From positions 1-5,721 of the forward strand of contig JAJDBO010000003.1 of assembly GCA_029261305.1 (NCBI GenBank): a stretch of DNA of 5,721 nt. The letters run 5' to 3'. Position 1 is the first letter of the stretch, and every line of letters starts with the position of its first letter. Source of the stretch: Nitrospirales bacterium. GTDB taxonomy: Bacteria > Nitrospirota > Nitrospiria > Nitrospirales > UBA8639. Of the stretch, positions 1-5,721 are shown piece by piece. Under the pieces are notes generated by a model. It made no database searches. It was not told the DNA's origin and worked only from the letters and a program-made list of their open reading frames with translations. The position numbers were made by a program, and so were the translations under genes.

Positions 1-15
1 AATATGTAAATAATC

Positions 16-924
16 TCAAGGATCCCAGTCTTCTTCCTCCCAGCGTTTTTTGATCGCCGCAGATCGCTTACGCTGCAGGATCGCGGCATAAAAGACGAGG
101 GCCGTAATGCCCAACCACACCATTCCTGAACTTGTAGCCACGGGAATCCATCGACTCCACAGCGTTTGCTGATTCCAAAATTTGGTTTCGGCATGTTCAA
201 GGGTCATGAAAGCCGTTTGCCTAAACGCCTCATGGAAGGGAATGCCCGAAGCCACCTTAGCCAACAGCAGCTTTGGAAAACCAGGGGATGTTTGATCGAT
301 CAAATCCAAGGTTAACGCATGAGCAATAACATAGGCACTCCGCGCCGAAGAGGAATCACTGACAAACCATTCATTCAGCTCATCGAAGGACACTTGATGG
401 CCGGAGACCATGGCCCATACCAGCCTGGCCCGTTCTTCAACATTCCAGGTACGACCAGCAATCATGGCCAATCCTTCATCAAACCAACGTGGAACATCAC
501 GCCCACCCGCTGCACGAAAAGTCAAAATATGCCCGATCTCATGCAACAACACTCCTTCAAGAGAATCATACGGATAGTTCGCGACCCGATCGGTGAGCAA
601 CACGACGGTAGACGATTCTCCTATTGCATAGCCCACGAACCAAGCTGGCACCCGTTTGGCAAGATCAGACTCATTCGAAACAAGTATCACTCGAATAGGT
701 GGACCTGGTTGTTGCAGACCCACCAAATCCATGATTACTCGATATTGGTTTGAATCAATCTTCTGAAGCCGTTCCGCAATTGGCTCCAACCCTTCAGCAG
801 ATTCAAATTGGAGGACCGGTGGAGCCGTCGCGCACAAAACTGGTGGCATGAGGAACAACCCACCGATCAAAACCAAAGTTCTCACCATCTCAAGGCGAGA
901 AAGATTAATCGACAGTCTCCTCAA
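16..924 (-). CDS. Membrane-anchored gluzincin metallopeptidase (peptidase MA-like)
   Basis: Probable zinc metallopeptidase acting outside the cytoplasmic membrane; substrate unknown. Residue numbers count from the TTG start at 924. The zinc-binding helix HEIGH is at residues 128-132, and WFDEGLA at 147-153 supplies the likely third ligand (Glu150), the arrangement of the peptidase MA-like family. A basic N-terminus followed by a hydrophobic stretch (about residues 14-30, LVLIGGLFLMPPVLC) is a signal peptide or anchor. A second hydrophobic segment near residues 264-283 is followed by a Lys/Arg-rich tail ending in EEEDWDP, so the catalytic domain should be periplasmic with a short cytoplasmic tail. 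The start was chosen because TTG at 922-924 has GAGGAG six bases upstream. GTG at 960 (12 residues longer) and ATG at 888 (12 shorter) lack a good ribosome binding site. The family call is firm; the role and exact start are not. Confidence 0.85.
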   Translation of the reverse strand: MRRLSINLSRLEMVRTLVLIGGLFLMPPVLCATAPPVLQFESAEGLEPIAERLQKIDSNQYRVIMDLVGLQQPGPPIRVILVSNESDLAKRVPAWFVGYAIGESSTVVLLTDRVANYPYDSLEGVLLHEIGHILTFRAAGGRDVPRWFDEGLAMIAGRTWNVEERARLVWAMVSGHQVSFDELNEWFVSDSSSARSAYVIAHALTLDLIDQTSPGFPKLLLAKVASGIPFHEAFRQTAFMTLEHAETKFWNQQTLWSRWIPVATSSGMVWLGITALVFYAAILQRKRSAAIKKRWEEEDWDP

Positions 925-930
925 CGCACG

Positions 931-936
931 CTCCTC
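931..936 (-). promoter_or_regulatory. Ribosome binding site that decides the peptidase start
   Basis: On the minus strand this reads GAGGAG and lies six bases before a TTG codon at 924. It sits inside the longer GTG-initiated reading frame, and no comparable site precedes the GTG at 960 or the ATG at 888. This is the reason for preferring the TTG start. Confidence 0.5.
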
Positions 937-1043
937 AGTAAAGACAACAGATCCCGCCACGGCTCACATCCAGTGTACCATCCAGCCCCCTGTCGAGATA
1001 TCACAGTTTGATTCCGCGAGAACGACGGGAAAAGAACATCTCC

Positions 1044-1071
1044 ATTTTATGGTGCAAATCCACCAAACCAA
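1044..1071 (-). promoter_or_regulatory. Candidate sigma-70 promoter for the peptidase gene
   Basis: On the minus strand TTGGTT is followed after 16 bases by TAAAAT, which matches the -10 consensus at five of six positions; the -35 box matches only in its TTG. Transcription would begin near 1037 and leave a leader of about 110 bases before the TTG start. It lies in the 191-bp gap after the permease stop codon, which fits independent expression of the peptidase. Motif match only. Confidence 0.3.
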
Positions 1072-1115
1072 AAACAGTGGTGTGAAATTTCCAGGCGATG
1101 ATTTTTGAACAATCT

Positions 1116-1814
1116 TTAGAAAAGCAGCGACCAAGCGAGGGTGCCGCCGAAGCCCATAGCGAAGACTCCGGCACAGACTTTGATTCGGGTTTGCCAGTGA
1201 GCGGCTCGTTGGGCCATGAAGATGAAGGGCATACTGATGATGGTGCTCATCAGGAACATTCCGGCGATGGTTCCAGTTCCAAAGACCACGATATAGATTA
1301 TGCCAAGGAAGAGGGAGGGCATCGTGGCCATCACAGTAATGGTTAATGCAGCGCTTCCGGCGATCCCATGAACCAAGCCAACGCCAAAGGCCTTTACCAA
1401 GGAATTTCTTAGATGCTGATGGCCATGGACTTCTTTGTTTTCGACGTGAACATGTACATGGGTATGGGTACTGTCATCATGCGAATGGGTATGCGCATGA
1501 AGTGTTAACGGACGTCTGGCGCGCCACAGCAGGAGCGCACCTAACCCGACAATCATCGCGGCGACCATTACTTCCATACTGATAGCCAAGGCATCAGGAA
1601 TTTTCCATTTCAAACTCAGCACCAAGCCGCCAATCACCGTGAGCGTCACTGTATGCCCGACGCCCCAACACAGGCCCAGAATCGATGATCGTTTCAGACT
1701 CTCTGTTTCGGCAGCCAACGTACCCACGGCCACGACATGATCGGCATCTAAGGCATGCGAGAGCCCAAGCAAAAACCCAAGGAACAGCGAACTGAGAATG
1801 AGATCTTCCATCAT
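1116..1814 (-). CDS. NicO/UreH-type nickel/cobalt permease with His-rich loop
   Basis: Inner-membrane transporter for nickel or cobalt, 232 residues, near the usual length of UreH-like members of the NicO superfamily. The signature HALDADH is at residues 20-26 in the first membrane helix, and histidines recur in GVGHT (51-55) and GLVHGIAGS (146-154). About six hydrophobic segments can be seen: roughly 5-33, 44-66, 75-97, 140-163, 167-200 and 210-231, the fifth perhaps ending earlier. Between helices 3 and 4 is a soluble loop (106-134) with 11 histidines in 29 residues, a likely metal-binding segment. Uptake transporters and RcnA-type exporters both occur in this superfamily, so direction is open; no urease or hydrogenase genes are in the window to settle it. 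Two consecutive ATG codons (1814, 1811) begin the gene and the ribosome binding site is weak. It starts 60 bp after the methyltransferase stop and may be translated from the same mRNA. Confidence 0.85.
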   Translation of the reverse strand: MMEDLILSSLFLGFLLGLSHALDADHVVAVGTLAAETESLKRSSILGLCWGVGHTVTLTVIGGLVLSLKWKIPDALAISMEVMVAAMIVGLGALLLWRARRPLTLHAHTHSHDDSTHTHVHVHVENKEVHGHQHLRNSLVKAFGVGLVHGIAGSAALTITVMATMPSLFLGIIYIVVFGTGTIAGMFLMSTIISMPFIFMAQRAAHWQTRIKVCAGVFAMGFGGTLAWSLLF

Positions 1815-1874
1815 TGATAACCGATTTGATCTTTCGTATAGAAGTTTGTGGGTCAGGCTGGTCTACCCTACAGT

Positions 1875-2519
1875 TTATACAGCCCGTCGAACAACCAAAA
1901 CACCATCACGAATCGTCACAAGAACTGAGGTCACTCGATCATCACCTGCCACGACCCGATTAAGTTCTTGAATGGCTGCCGTTGAATCGTCAAGTGGTGG
2001 ATGAAAAATGACGTCCCCATTCCACAACACATTATCAATGAGCATGACGCCTCGTGGAGCCAACAGGTCCAAACCACGTTGATAATAATTCACATAATTG
2101 AGTTTATCTGCATCAATAAAAATGACATCAAAGGATCCCTTGAGGTGGCCCATTGACTCAAGTGCCGGAGCCACATGCGCCTCAATTTTTCCACCCGCCG
2201 GGCTTTGATCCCAATATTTTTTGGCGAACTCGGTGGTCTCTGGATCTATATCACACGTGATCACTTGACCATCGTCCGGTAGCACTTCGGCAAAACATAA
2301 CGCGCTATACCCCGTGAACGTGCCAATTTCTAACACCCGCTTCGCGCTAACCACTTGTGTCATCATTTTGAGAAACGCCCCTTCTAACGGGCCCACGACC
2401 ATTTGCGGAAAATCGACCGAACGAATGGTTTCTTCACGCAATCGTCGGCACACATCCGACTCAGGCATGGAATGCGCTTCAGCATAGGCTTCAATGTCAG
2501 GAGAGATGAGATCTTTCAT
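1875..2519 (-). CDS. Class I SAM-dependent O-methyltransferase (CCoAOMT/COMT-like)
   Basis: Soluble cation-dependent O-methyltransferase of 214 residues, close to the usual 215-240 of the bacterial family related to caffeoyl-CoA and catechol O-methyltransferases. It would move a methyl group from S-adenosylmethionine to a hydroxyl, typically of a catechol-like compound; the substrate cannot be predicted. Numbering from ATG: SAM-binding motif I VLEIGTFTG at 62-70, acidic ribose-binding strand CDID at 89-92, FIDADK at 134-139 and DNVLWNG at 162-168. Asp136, Asp162 and Asn163 match the metal ligands of the family, with the expected 26-residue spacing between the two aspartates. The ATG at 2519 is preferred because AAGGA lies seven bases upstream; a TTG at 2534 would add five residues but has no ribosome binding site. 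It is the first gene of the minus-strand block and is divergent from the M32 carboxypeptidase gene. Confidence 0.9.
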   Translation of the reverse strand: MKDLISPDIEAYAEAHSMPESDVCRRLREETIRSVDFPQMVVGPLEGAFLKMMTQVVSAKRVLEIGTFTGYSALCFAEVLPDDGQVITCDIDPETTEFAKKYWDQSPAGGKIEAHVAPALESMGHLKGSFDVIFIDADKLNYVNYYQRGLDLLAPRGVMLIDNVLWNGDVIFHPPLDDSTAAIQELNRVVAGDDRVTSVLVTIRDGVLVVRRAV

Positions 2520-2689
2520 TGATATGTCCTTCAAAGAGTTTGAGTCGCGAGTGATTGGGGAAACATCTTTTGGGCGGGCCCATTGTGAAGGGTCTGCCTC
2601 CTACATTGCAATCATGCCTCTCTCTTTGTACAGTCCTCCCCTGACAGATCACAAAACATTGGCTCGTCTCACATCAAGGGGTTCCTCAC
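2520..2689. other. Divergent intergenic spacer, methyltransferase / carboxypeptidase
   Basis: This 170-bp gap separates two divergently read genes, so it should contain both promoters. No convincing -35/-10 pair was found in either direction; TTGTGA with TGTACA after 16 bases on the minus strand (about 2625-2652) is the best and is poor. A 12-bp GC-rich dyad, TGGGC-GG-GCCCA, lies at 2571-2582. AAGGGG, eight bases before the ATG at 2690, is the ribosome binding site of the carboxypeptidase gene. Confidence 0.5.
2527..2531 (-). promoter_or_regulatory. Ribosome binding site fixing the methyltransferase start
   Basis: AAGGA on the minus strand, seven bases before the ATG at 2519. It lies inside the five-residue extension that the TTG at 2534 would give, so it argues for the shorter protein. 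Confidence 0.6.
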
Positions 2690-4237
2690 ATGCCAAACAC
2701 GGCGAACGACTTAGCATCACTGAAAACTAAGCTTCTCGAAATTCAACATTTGCGTGATGCCTCGGCCTTACTCTCTTGGGATCAGGAAACCTATATGCCT
2801 GTAGGAGGAGGCCAAGCCCGTGCGGATCAAATCGCCCTGTTGCAAACCTTGGCCCATGACAAGTTTGTTTCTTCAGACATTGAAACCCTGTTAACCCCTC
2901 ATATTGATCCAACGACCGGCTTGGCACACGACGAGACGACAGAACTTGATGACGCCTCAAAAGCCTTACTTCGAGAAACGTGGCGGGACTTTAGTCGGGC
3001 GAAGAAACTGCCTTCTGAATTTGTGACCAGACTTGAACGCGAATGCTCGCTCGCCCAACAAGTGTGGGCAGAAGCACGGCAAGAAAATAATTTCGCCAAA
3101 TTTTTGCCGAAGCTTCAAACCATCATTGAATTCAAACATGAAGAGGTGGGCTATTTAGGCTACAAAGAATCGCCCTATAACACGCTGCTCGATACCTTTG
3201 AACCAGGCGCGACCGTAGCCCAACTCAAACCCTTATTTACGACTCTTCGCGAAGGGCTGGTGTCACTACTTGACCAAATTCGAGAATCCCCAACACCGCC
3301 TGATGATCGAATTCTCTATCAAGCGTACGACAATGACCATCAAATGGAATTCGGCAAATTGGTCCTCACCAAAATGGGGTATGACTTTACACGGGGAAGA
3401 TTAGATGTATCCGCCCATCCGTTTACCACCTCGTTTCATCCAACGGATGTTCGAGTAACAACCCGCGTGTTTGAAAAAGATTTCCAGTCTTGCCTGTTTA
3501 GCTGTATTCACGAGGGCGGCCATGGGTTGTATGAGCAAGGGTTATCGACTGAACACCATGGTACTCCCTTAGGCGAGGCACTCTCCCTGGGCATCCACGA
3601 GAGCCAATCCCGGTTATGGGAAAACAGTGTGGGACGCTCGCGTGCCTTTTGGGAACACTTTTTCCCTGTGTTGAGAGAACGCTTCCCTGACCAACTCAAT
3701 GGCATCACCGTGGACAAGTTCTACTCAGCGATCAATACCGTGAAGCCTTCGCTCATTCGCGTTGAGGCCGATGAGGTGACCTACAATCTCCACGTCATGG
3801 TGCGCTTTGAAATTGAATTAGATGTGATCGAAAAACGAGTGAGCGTGGAAGACCTGCCCGACCTCTGGCGAACAAAAATGAAAGAATACCTCGGAGTTGT
3901 TCCTAAAAAAGATTCCGAGGGCGTCCTTCAAGACGTGCATTGGTCCTTTGGCGCCTTCGGCTACTTCCCCACATACACCTTAGGCAATCTCTACGCCGCC
4001 ATGCTCTTCAAGAAAGCTGGTGAAGATTTACCTTCGCTCAATAGCGACCTCGCACAAGGCAATCTCATTCCCCTGAAGGAATGGCTCAATGATCGAATCC
4101 ATAGACATGGACGCCAGTACACCTCCGAAGAATTAATCAAAAAGGCCACAGGCCAAACCCTTAGCGCCGAGCCATTTTTACAATCGCTTCAACACAAAAT
4201 GAAGGAAGTTTACGGAATTTCTGGGGCAATCTCTTAA
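2690..4237 (+). CDS. M32 family metallocarboxypeptidase (carboxypeptidase Taq type)
   Basis: Cytoplasmic zinc or cobalt carboxypeptidase that removes residues from the C-terminus of peptides, probably in peptide turnover. The 515 residues match the family's usual length of about 500. The family's conserved motifs appear in order: HPF (243-245), DVRVTTR (253-259), HEGGH (274-278) holding two metal ligands and the catalytic Glu275, HESQSR (303-308) with Glu304 as probable third ligand, IRVEADE (356-362), and GVLQDVHW (411-418) followed by GYFPTYTLGN. The N-terminal half is mainly helical, starting with the typical LLSWDQETYMP (28-38). There is no signal peptide. ATG at 2690 is supported by AAGGGG eight bases upstream. 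The gene appears intact and monocistronic: it is divergent from the methyltransferase gene and separated from the next plus-strand gene by 417 bp. Confidence 0.96.
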   Translation: MPNTANDLASLKTKLLEIQHLRDASALLSWDQETYMPVGGGQARADQIALLQTLAHDKFVSSDIETLLTPHIDPTTGLAHDETTELDDASKALLRETWRDFSRAKKLPSEFVTRLERECSLAQQVWAEARQENNFAKFLPKLQTIIEFKHEEVGYLGYKESPYNTLLDTFEPGATVAQLKPLFTTLREGLVSLLDQIRESPTPPDDRILYQAYDNDHQMEFGKLVLTKMGYDFTRGRLDVSAHPFTTSFHPTDVRVTTRVFEKDFQSCLFSCIHEGGHGLYEQGLSTEHHGTPLGEALSLGIHESQSRLWENSVGRSRAFWEHFFPVLRERFPDQLNGITVDKFYSAINTVKPSLIRVEADEVTYNLHVMVRFEIELDVIEKRVSVEDLPDLWRTKMKEYLGVVPKKDSEGVLQDVHWSFGAFGYFPTYTLGNLYAAMLFKKAGEDLPSLNSDLAQGNLIPLKEWLNDRIHRHGRQYTSEELIKKATGQTLSAEPFLQSLQHKMKEVYGISGAIS

Positions 4238-4278
4238 CCTATCTCCTTACTATGTTTTTACCAGGTATTTCCCAATCC

Positions 4279-4324
4279 AATTGTATCTGAATAGATACAC
4301 CGGTGTATCTATTCAGATACAATT
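4279..4324. repeat. 46-bp perfect palindrome made of two 16-bp dyads
   Basis: The 23 bases from 4279 are the exact reverse complement of the 23 up to 4324, with the centre between 4301 and 4302. Each half contains its own dyad: GTATCT-GAAT-AGATAC at 4283-4298 and GTATCT-ATTC-AGATAC at 4305-4320, joined by ACCGGT. The four six-base arms therefore start 10, 12 and 10 bp apart, and the two dyads are 22 bp apart, about two helical turns. It begins 42 bp after the carboxypeptidase stop codon. It could be a paired operator, a cruciform, or a long RNA hairpin protecting or ending the upstream mRNA; no T-run follows it on either strand, which speaks against a standard intrinsic terminator. The structure is certain, the function unknown. 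Confidence 0.95.
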
Positions 4325-4391
4325 AACAAAAACACCCTCAGTATTTCTCCCCTCGAACATTCTCCTTAGGGGTTCAGGTAAAACTCATAAC

Positions 4392-4414
4392 TATTCAATA
4401 TCTTGGATTGAATA
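4392..4414. repeat. Inverted repeat, TATTCAAT with 7-bp spacer
   Basis: TATTCAAT (4392-4399) and ATTGAATA (4407-4414) are perfect inverted arms around ATCTTGG. This 23-bp size is typical of a dimeric regulator's site. It ends 20 bp before the sigma-54-like promoter match, so it could be an operator for the collagen-like gene. In AT-rich DNA an 8-bp dyad can also arise by chance. Confidence 0.4.
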
Positions 4415-4434
4415 CAACACCACTTTCACCTCTC

Positions 4435-4450
4435 TGGCATAAATTCTGCT
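4435..4450 (+). promoter_or_regulatory. Sigma-54-like promoter match for the collagen-like gene
   Basis: TGGCAT and CTGCT are placed so that the invariant GG and GC are separated by ten bases, as in the -24/-12 promoters read by RpoN. The outer positions are imperfect (T for C, A for G, C for T against TGGCACG-N4-TTGCA). Transcription would start near 4461 and leave a leader of about 195 bases. No sigma-54 activator gene is in the window, so this rests on the motif alone. Confidence 0.3.
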
Positions 4451-4602
4451 TATAGCTTTGGTACGCATTTCATCATTTCTGAATGACGGCTAAAAATGAA
4501 ATTCTATGGTGATAACCCTATATCTCTTGAGAGGTACCAGACACTGACTTAAACCAAAGAATGGTTGTTTATTAAGCCAGGACGGCAAAGGACATTTTTT
4601 CT

Positions 4603-4633
4603 GAGAGCGATTGAATATCGTGCATCGCTTCTC
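4603..4633 (+). promoter_or_regulatory. Stem-loop just upstream of the collagen-like gene's RBS
   Basis: GAGAGCGAT (4603-4611) pairs with ATCGCTTCTC (4624-4633), giving nine base pairs with one bulged base and a 12-base loop. It ends nine bases before AGGAG at 4643-4647. The position fits a structure that affects translation or mRNA stability. It does not match a riboswitch class I recognise. Confidence 0.4.
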
Positions 4634-4654
4634 ATAAAGAGCAGGAGTTAAATC

Positions 4655-5721
4655 ATGCTTTCACCTTTTCGTCTTGGAATTTTCCTGATCACTATTTGCT
4701 TTTTTGGAGTTCCCTCTTCTTTCGCTATCACGCTTCATGTCACGGACGATCACACCGCAAGGATTGATCAGCCAGTCCCTTCTCACAATCGGCATTCCTC
4801 CTGGAAAGAACGTCTAAAGAAATATGCCGCTCATCGCGTCGATGAGAAAAATATTTCTGTTCACAAACATTCTGCCGGGTATGAAGAGCAAGGATTCCTC
4901 AAGTTCGATCTTTCCCCATTACCCCCTGACGGATCTATCCAACATGCGACCTTACGACTGTGGCTCAACCAGGTAAAAAAACCTGGCACGCTTCACCTTC
5001 ACGAAATATTAGCGGACTGGAACGAAGACACTATTCGCAAATCGCCACGGCCTCCAATCGGGCCTGTATTGAAAAGTTTGGCGATTCATAAAATTGACAA
5101 AAAGCAATTCATCACGATTGAGGTCGCCACCATTCTCAAGGATTGGTTAGAGCGTCCTTCGACGAATTTCGGGCTCGCATTAATCTCTGATTCCAACACG
5201 CCTCTCAGTATCTCGTTTGATAGCAAGGAAAACCCATTCACCAGCCACCCCGTGGAAATCGAGGTGACACTCTTACCCGGTGTCGGCCAAGACGGCCAAC
5301 CTGGAATTCAAGGTCCCAAAGGAAATCCCGGTTCGCAAGGTACTCCGGGGCAGTCAGGGCCGCCAGGCCCTCAAGGTCCTTTAGGAGAACCAGGCTTACC
5401 AGGATCGTCGGGGAACCCAGGCCCTCCCGGGAAAAACGGCACTACCTGGTTGACAGGTACCGAACTTCCCTTGGAAAACCAAGGACAGATTGGAGATTTT
5501 TATTTAAAAAACGATACAGGCGAATACTTTACAAAGACTGGTTCAACCACCTGGACATACATCGACACCTTGCGAGGCCTAGCAGGCCCCTCGGGTGAAC
5601 AAGGACTTCAAGGAGAGCAAGGGGCACAAGGCGAAATAGGCCCAACGGGTCTGACTGGATCGATTGGGCCACAAGGCCCACAAGGAGACACACCGCTTCT
5701 CATCATGGCTGGACAAAATTG
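4655..5721 (+). CDS. Secreted collagen-like protein with DNRLRE/CBM96-like domain (3' end missing)
   Basis: The frame stays open from ATG at 4655 to the window edge: 355 codons plus two bases, no stop. AGGAG lies seven bases before the ATG. Residues 1-24 form a signal peptide ending SSFA, so the product is exported. Residues about 25-206 resemble the DNRLRE/CBM96-like beta domain, best seen in QGFLKFDLSPLPPDGS (79-94), the ATLRLWL strand (98-104) and HEILADWNEDTI (116-127). A first collagen stretch follows (Gly211-Thr264), then a non-collagen module (265-307) with GDFYLKNDTGEYFTK and TWTYIDTL, a spacer type seen between collagen repeats in other bacterial and phage proteins, then a second stretch (Gly308-Thr346), after which the sequence leaves the Gly-X-Y pattern (PLLIMAGQN). 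Likely a fibrous surface or matrix protein, perhaps an adhesin; its partner is unknown. The missing C-terminus should carry the anchoring or trimerising domain. Confidence 0.88.
   Translation, partial: MLSPFRLGIFLITICFFGVPSSFAITLHVTDDHTARIDQPVPSHNRHSSWKERLKKYAAHRVDEKNISVHKHSAGYEEQGFLKFDLSPLPPDGSIQHATLRLWLNQVKKPGTLHLHEILADWNEDTIRKSPRPPIGPVLKSLAIHKIDKKQFITIEVATILKDWLERPSTNFGLALISDSNTPLSISFDSKENPFTSHPVEIEVTLLPGVGQDGQPGIQGPKGNPGSQGTPGQSGPPGPQGPLGEPGLPGSSGNPGPPGKNGTTWLTGTELPLENQGQIGDFYLKNDTGEYFTKTGSTTWTYIDTLRGLAGPSGEQGLQGEQGAQGEIGPTGLTGSIGPQGPQGDTPLLIMAGQN
5285..5446 (+). repeat. First collagen Gly-X-Y coding stretch
   Basis: It encodes 18 uninterrupted Gly-X-Y triplets (residues 211-264), counting a last GTT. 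Proline is frequent in both X and Y positions (for example GPPGPQGPLGEPGLPG), as needed for a triple helix in an organism presumably without prolyl hydroxylase. Few triplets are charged: GPK, GEP and GKN. Confidence 0.9.
5576..5692 (+). repeat. Second collagen Gly-X-Y coding stretch
   Basis: It encodes 13 uninterrupted triplets (residues 308-346). This stretch is richer in glutamine and glutamate (GEQ, GLQ, GEQ, GAQ, GEI) and poorer in proline than the first, so the two are not recent copies of each other. It ends at GDT. Confidence 0.9.

Larger units (their letters stand above)
4238..4654. other. AT-rich 417-bp intergenic region with several dyads
   Basis: No reading frame with coding character was seen here. 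From left to right it holds a 46-bp perfect palindrome (4279-4324), an 8-bp inverted repeat (4392-4414), a sigma-54-like promoter match (4435-4450), a small stem AACCA/TGGTT around 4552-4566, a bulged stem-loop (4603-4633) and the AGGAG ribosome binding site (4643-4647) of the collagen-like gene. No GC-rich hairpin with a following T-run, the usual intrinsic terminator, was found after the carboxypeptidase gene. It is much longer than the other gaps in the window, which suggests a regulatory load. Confidence 0.6.

Noticed and set aside
319..753. A 144-residue open frame on the plus strand, antisense to the peptidase gene
   Set aside because: It lies wholly opposite a gene with clear motifs, its translation has no recognisable domain, and its composition (many His, Pro, Arg) is that of a reverse-strand shadow.
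1098..1346. Plus-strand open frame rich in His, Asp, Glu and Gly
   Set aside because: It is antisense to the conserved C-terminal helices of the NicO permease. Its hydrophilic composition is what the complement of membrane-helix codons produces.
1850..1868. GGGT...ACCC hairpin between the methyltransferase and the permease as a terminator
   Set aside because: Only four outer base pairs form, the interior pairs poorly, and no T-run follows on the minus strand.
2497..2584. Possible 28-codon leader peptide frame upstream of the methyltransferase (minus strand)
   Set aside because: The nearest AGGAGG is 13 bases before its ATG, too far, and the frame overlaps the methyltransferase start with no attenuator-like codon run.
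2494..2730. Plus-strand open frame bridging the divergent spacer
   Set aside because: It overlaps the starts of both real genes in other frames, and its product has no recognisable features.
4527..4555. TTGAGA and TAAACC 17 bp apart as a sigma-70 promoter for the collagen-like gene
   Set aside because: The spacing is right, but the -10 box matches only about half of the consensus and overlaps the AACCA/TGGTT stem; not strong enough to list.
4571..4596. GGACGGCAAAGG resembling one strand of the GEMM cyclic-di-GMP riboswitch core
   Set aside because: The partner element (GGGCAAACC type), the GNRA tetraloop hairpin and the closing stem were not found, and the match itself carries an insertion.

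Overview
The window holds five protein-coding genes from what looks like a Gram-negative bacterium with roughly balanced base composition. Secreted and membrane-anchored products with ordinary signal peptides and good AGGAG-type ribosome binding sites support a bacterium. The phylum cannot be fixed from the sequence; Nitrospirota is only a loose guess. There are no tRNA or rRNA genes, CRISPR arrays, transposases, integrases or phage genes.

Left part (1-2519), all on the minus strand and read right to left: a class I SAM-dependent O-methyltransferase (2519 to 1875), a six-helix NicO/UreH-type nickel/cobalt permease with a histidine-rich loop (1814 to 1116), and a membrane-anchored gluzincin-type metallopeptidase (924 to 16). 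The first two are 60 bp apart and may share a transcript. The peptidase follows after 191 bp and has a candidate promoter of its own. A 170-bp divergent spacer (2520-2689) separates this block from the plus-strand genes.

Right part, plus strand: a complete M32 (Taq-type) metallocarboxypeptidase (2690-4237), then an AT-rich 417-bp intergenic region (4238-4654), then the 5' part of a secreted protein (4655 to beyond the window end). That protein joins a signal peptide, a DNRLRE/CBM96-like beta domain and collagen Gly-X-Y repeats interrupted by a small spacer module.

The genes do not form one obvious pathway: most are housekeeping or accessory enzymes. The most unusual parts are the 46-bp perfect palindrome at 4279-4324, built from two 16-bp dyads 22 bp apart, and the collagen-like surface protein downstream of it. 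That protein's long leader carries a sigma-54-like promoter match and a stem-loop just before the ribosome binding site. No undescribed multi-gene system could be demonstrated; these non-coding signals and the collagen-like gene are the best leads.
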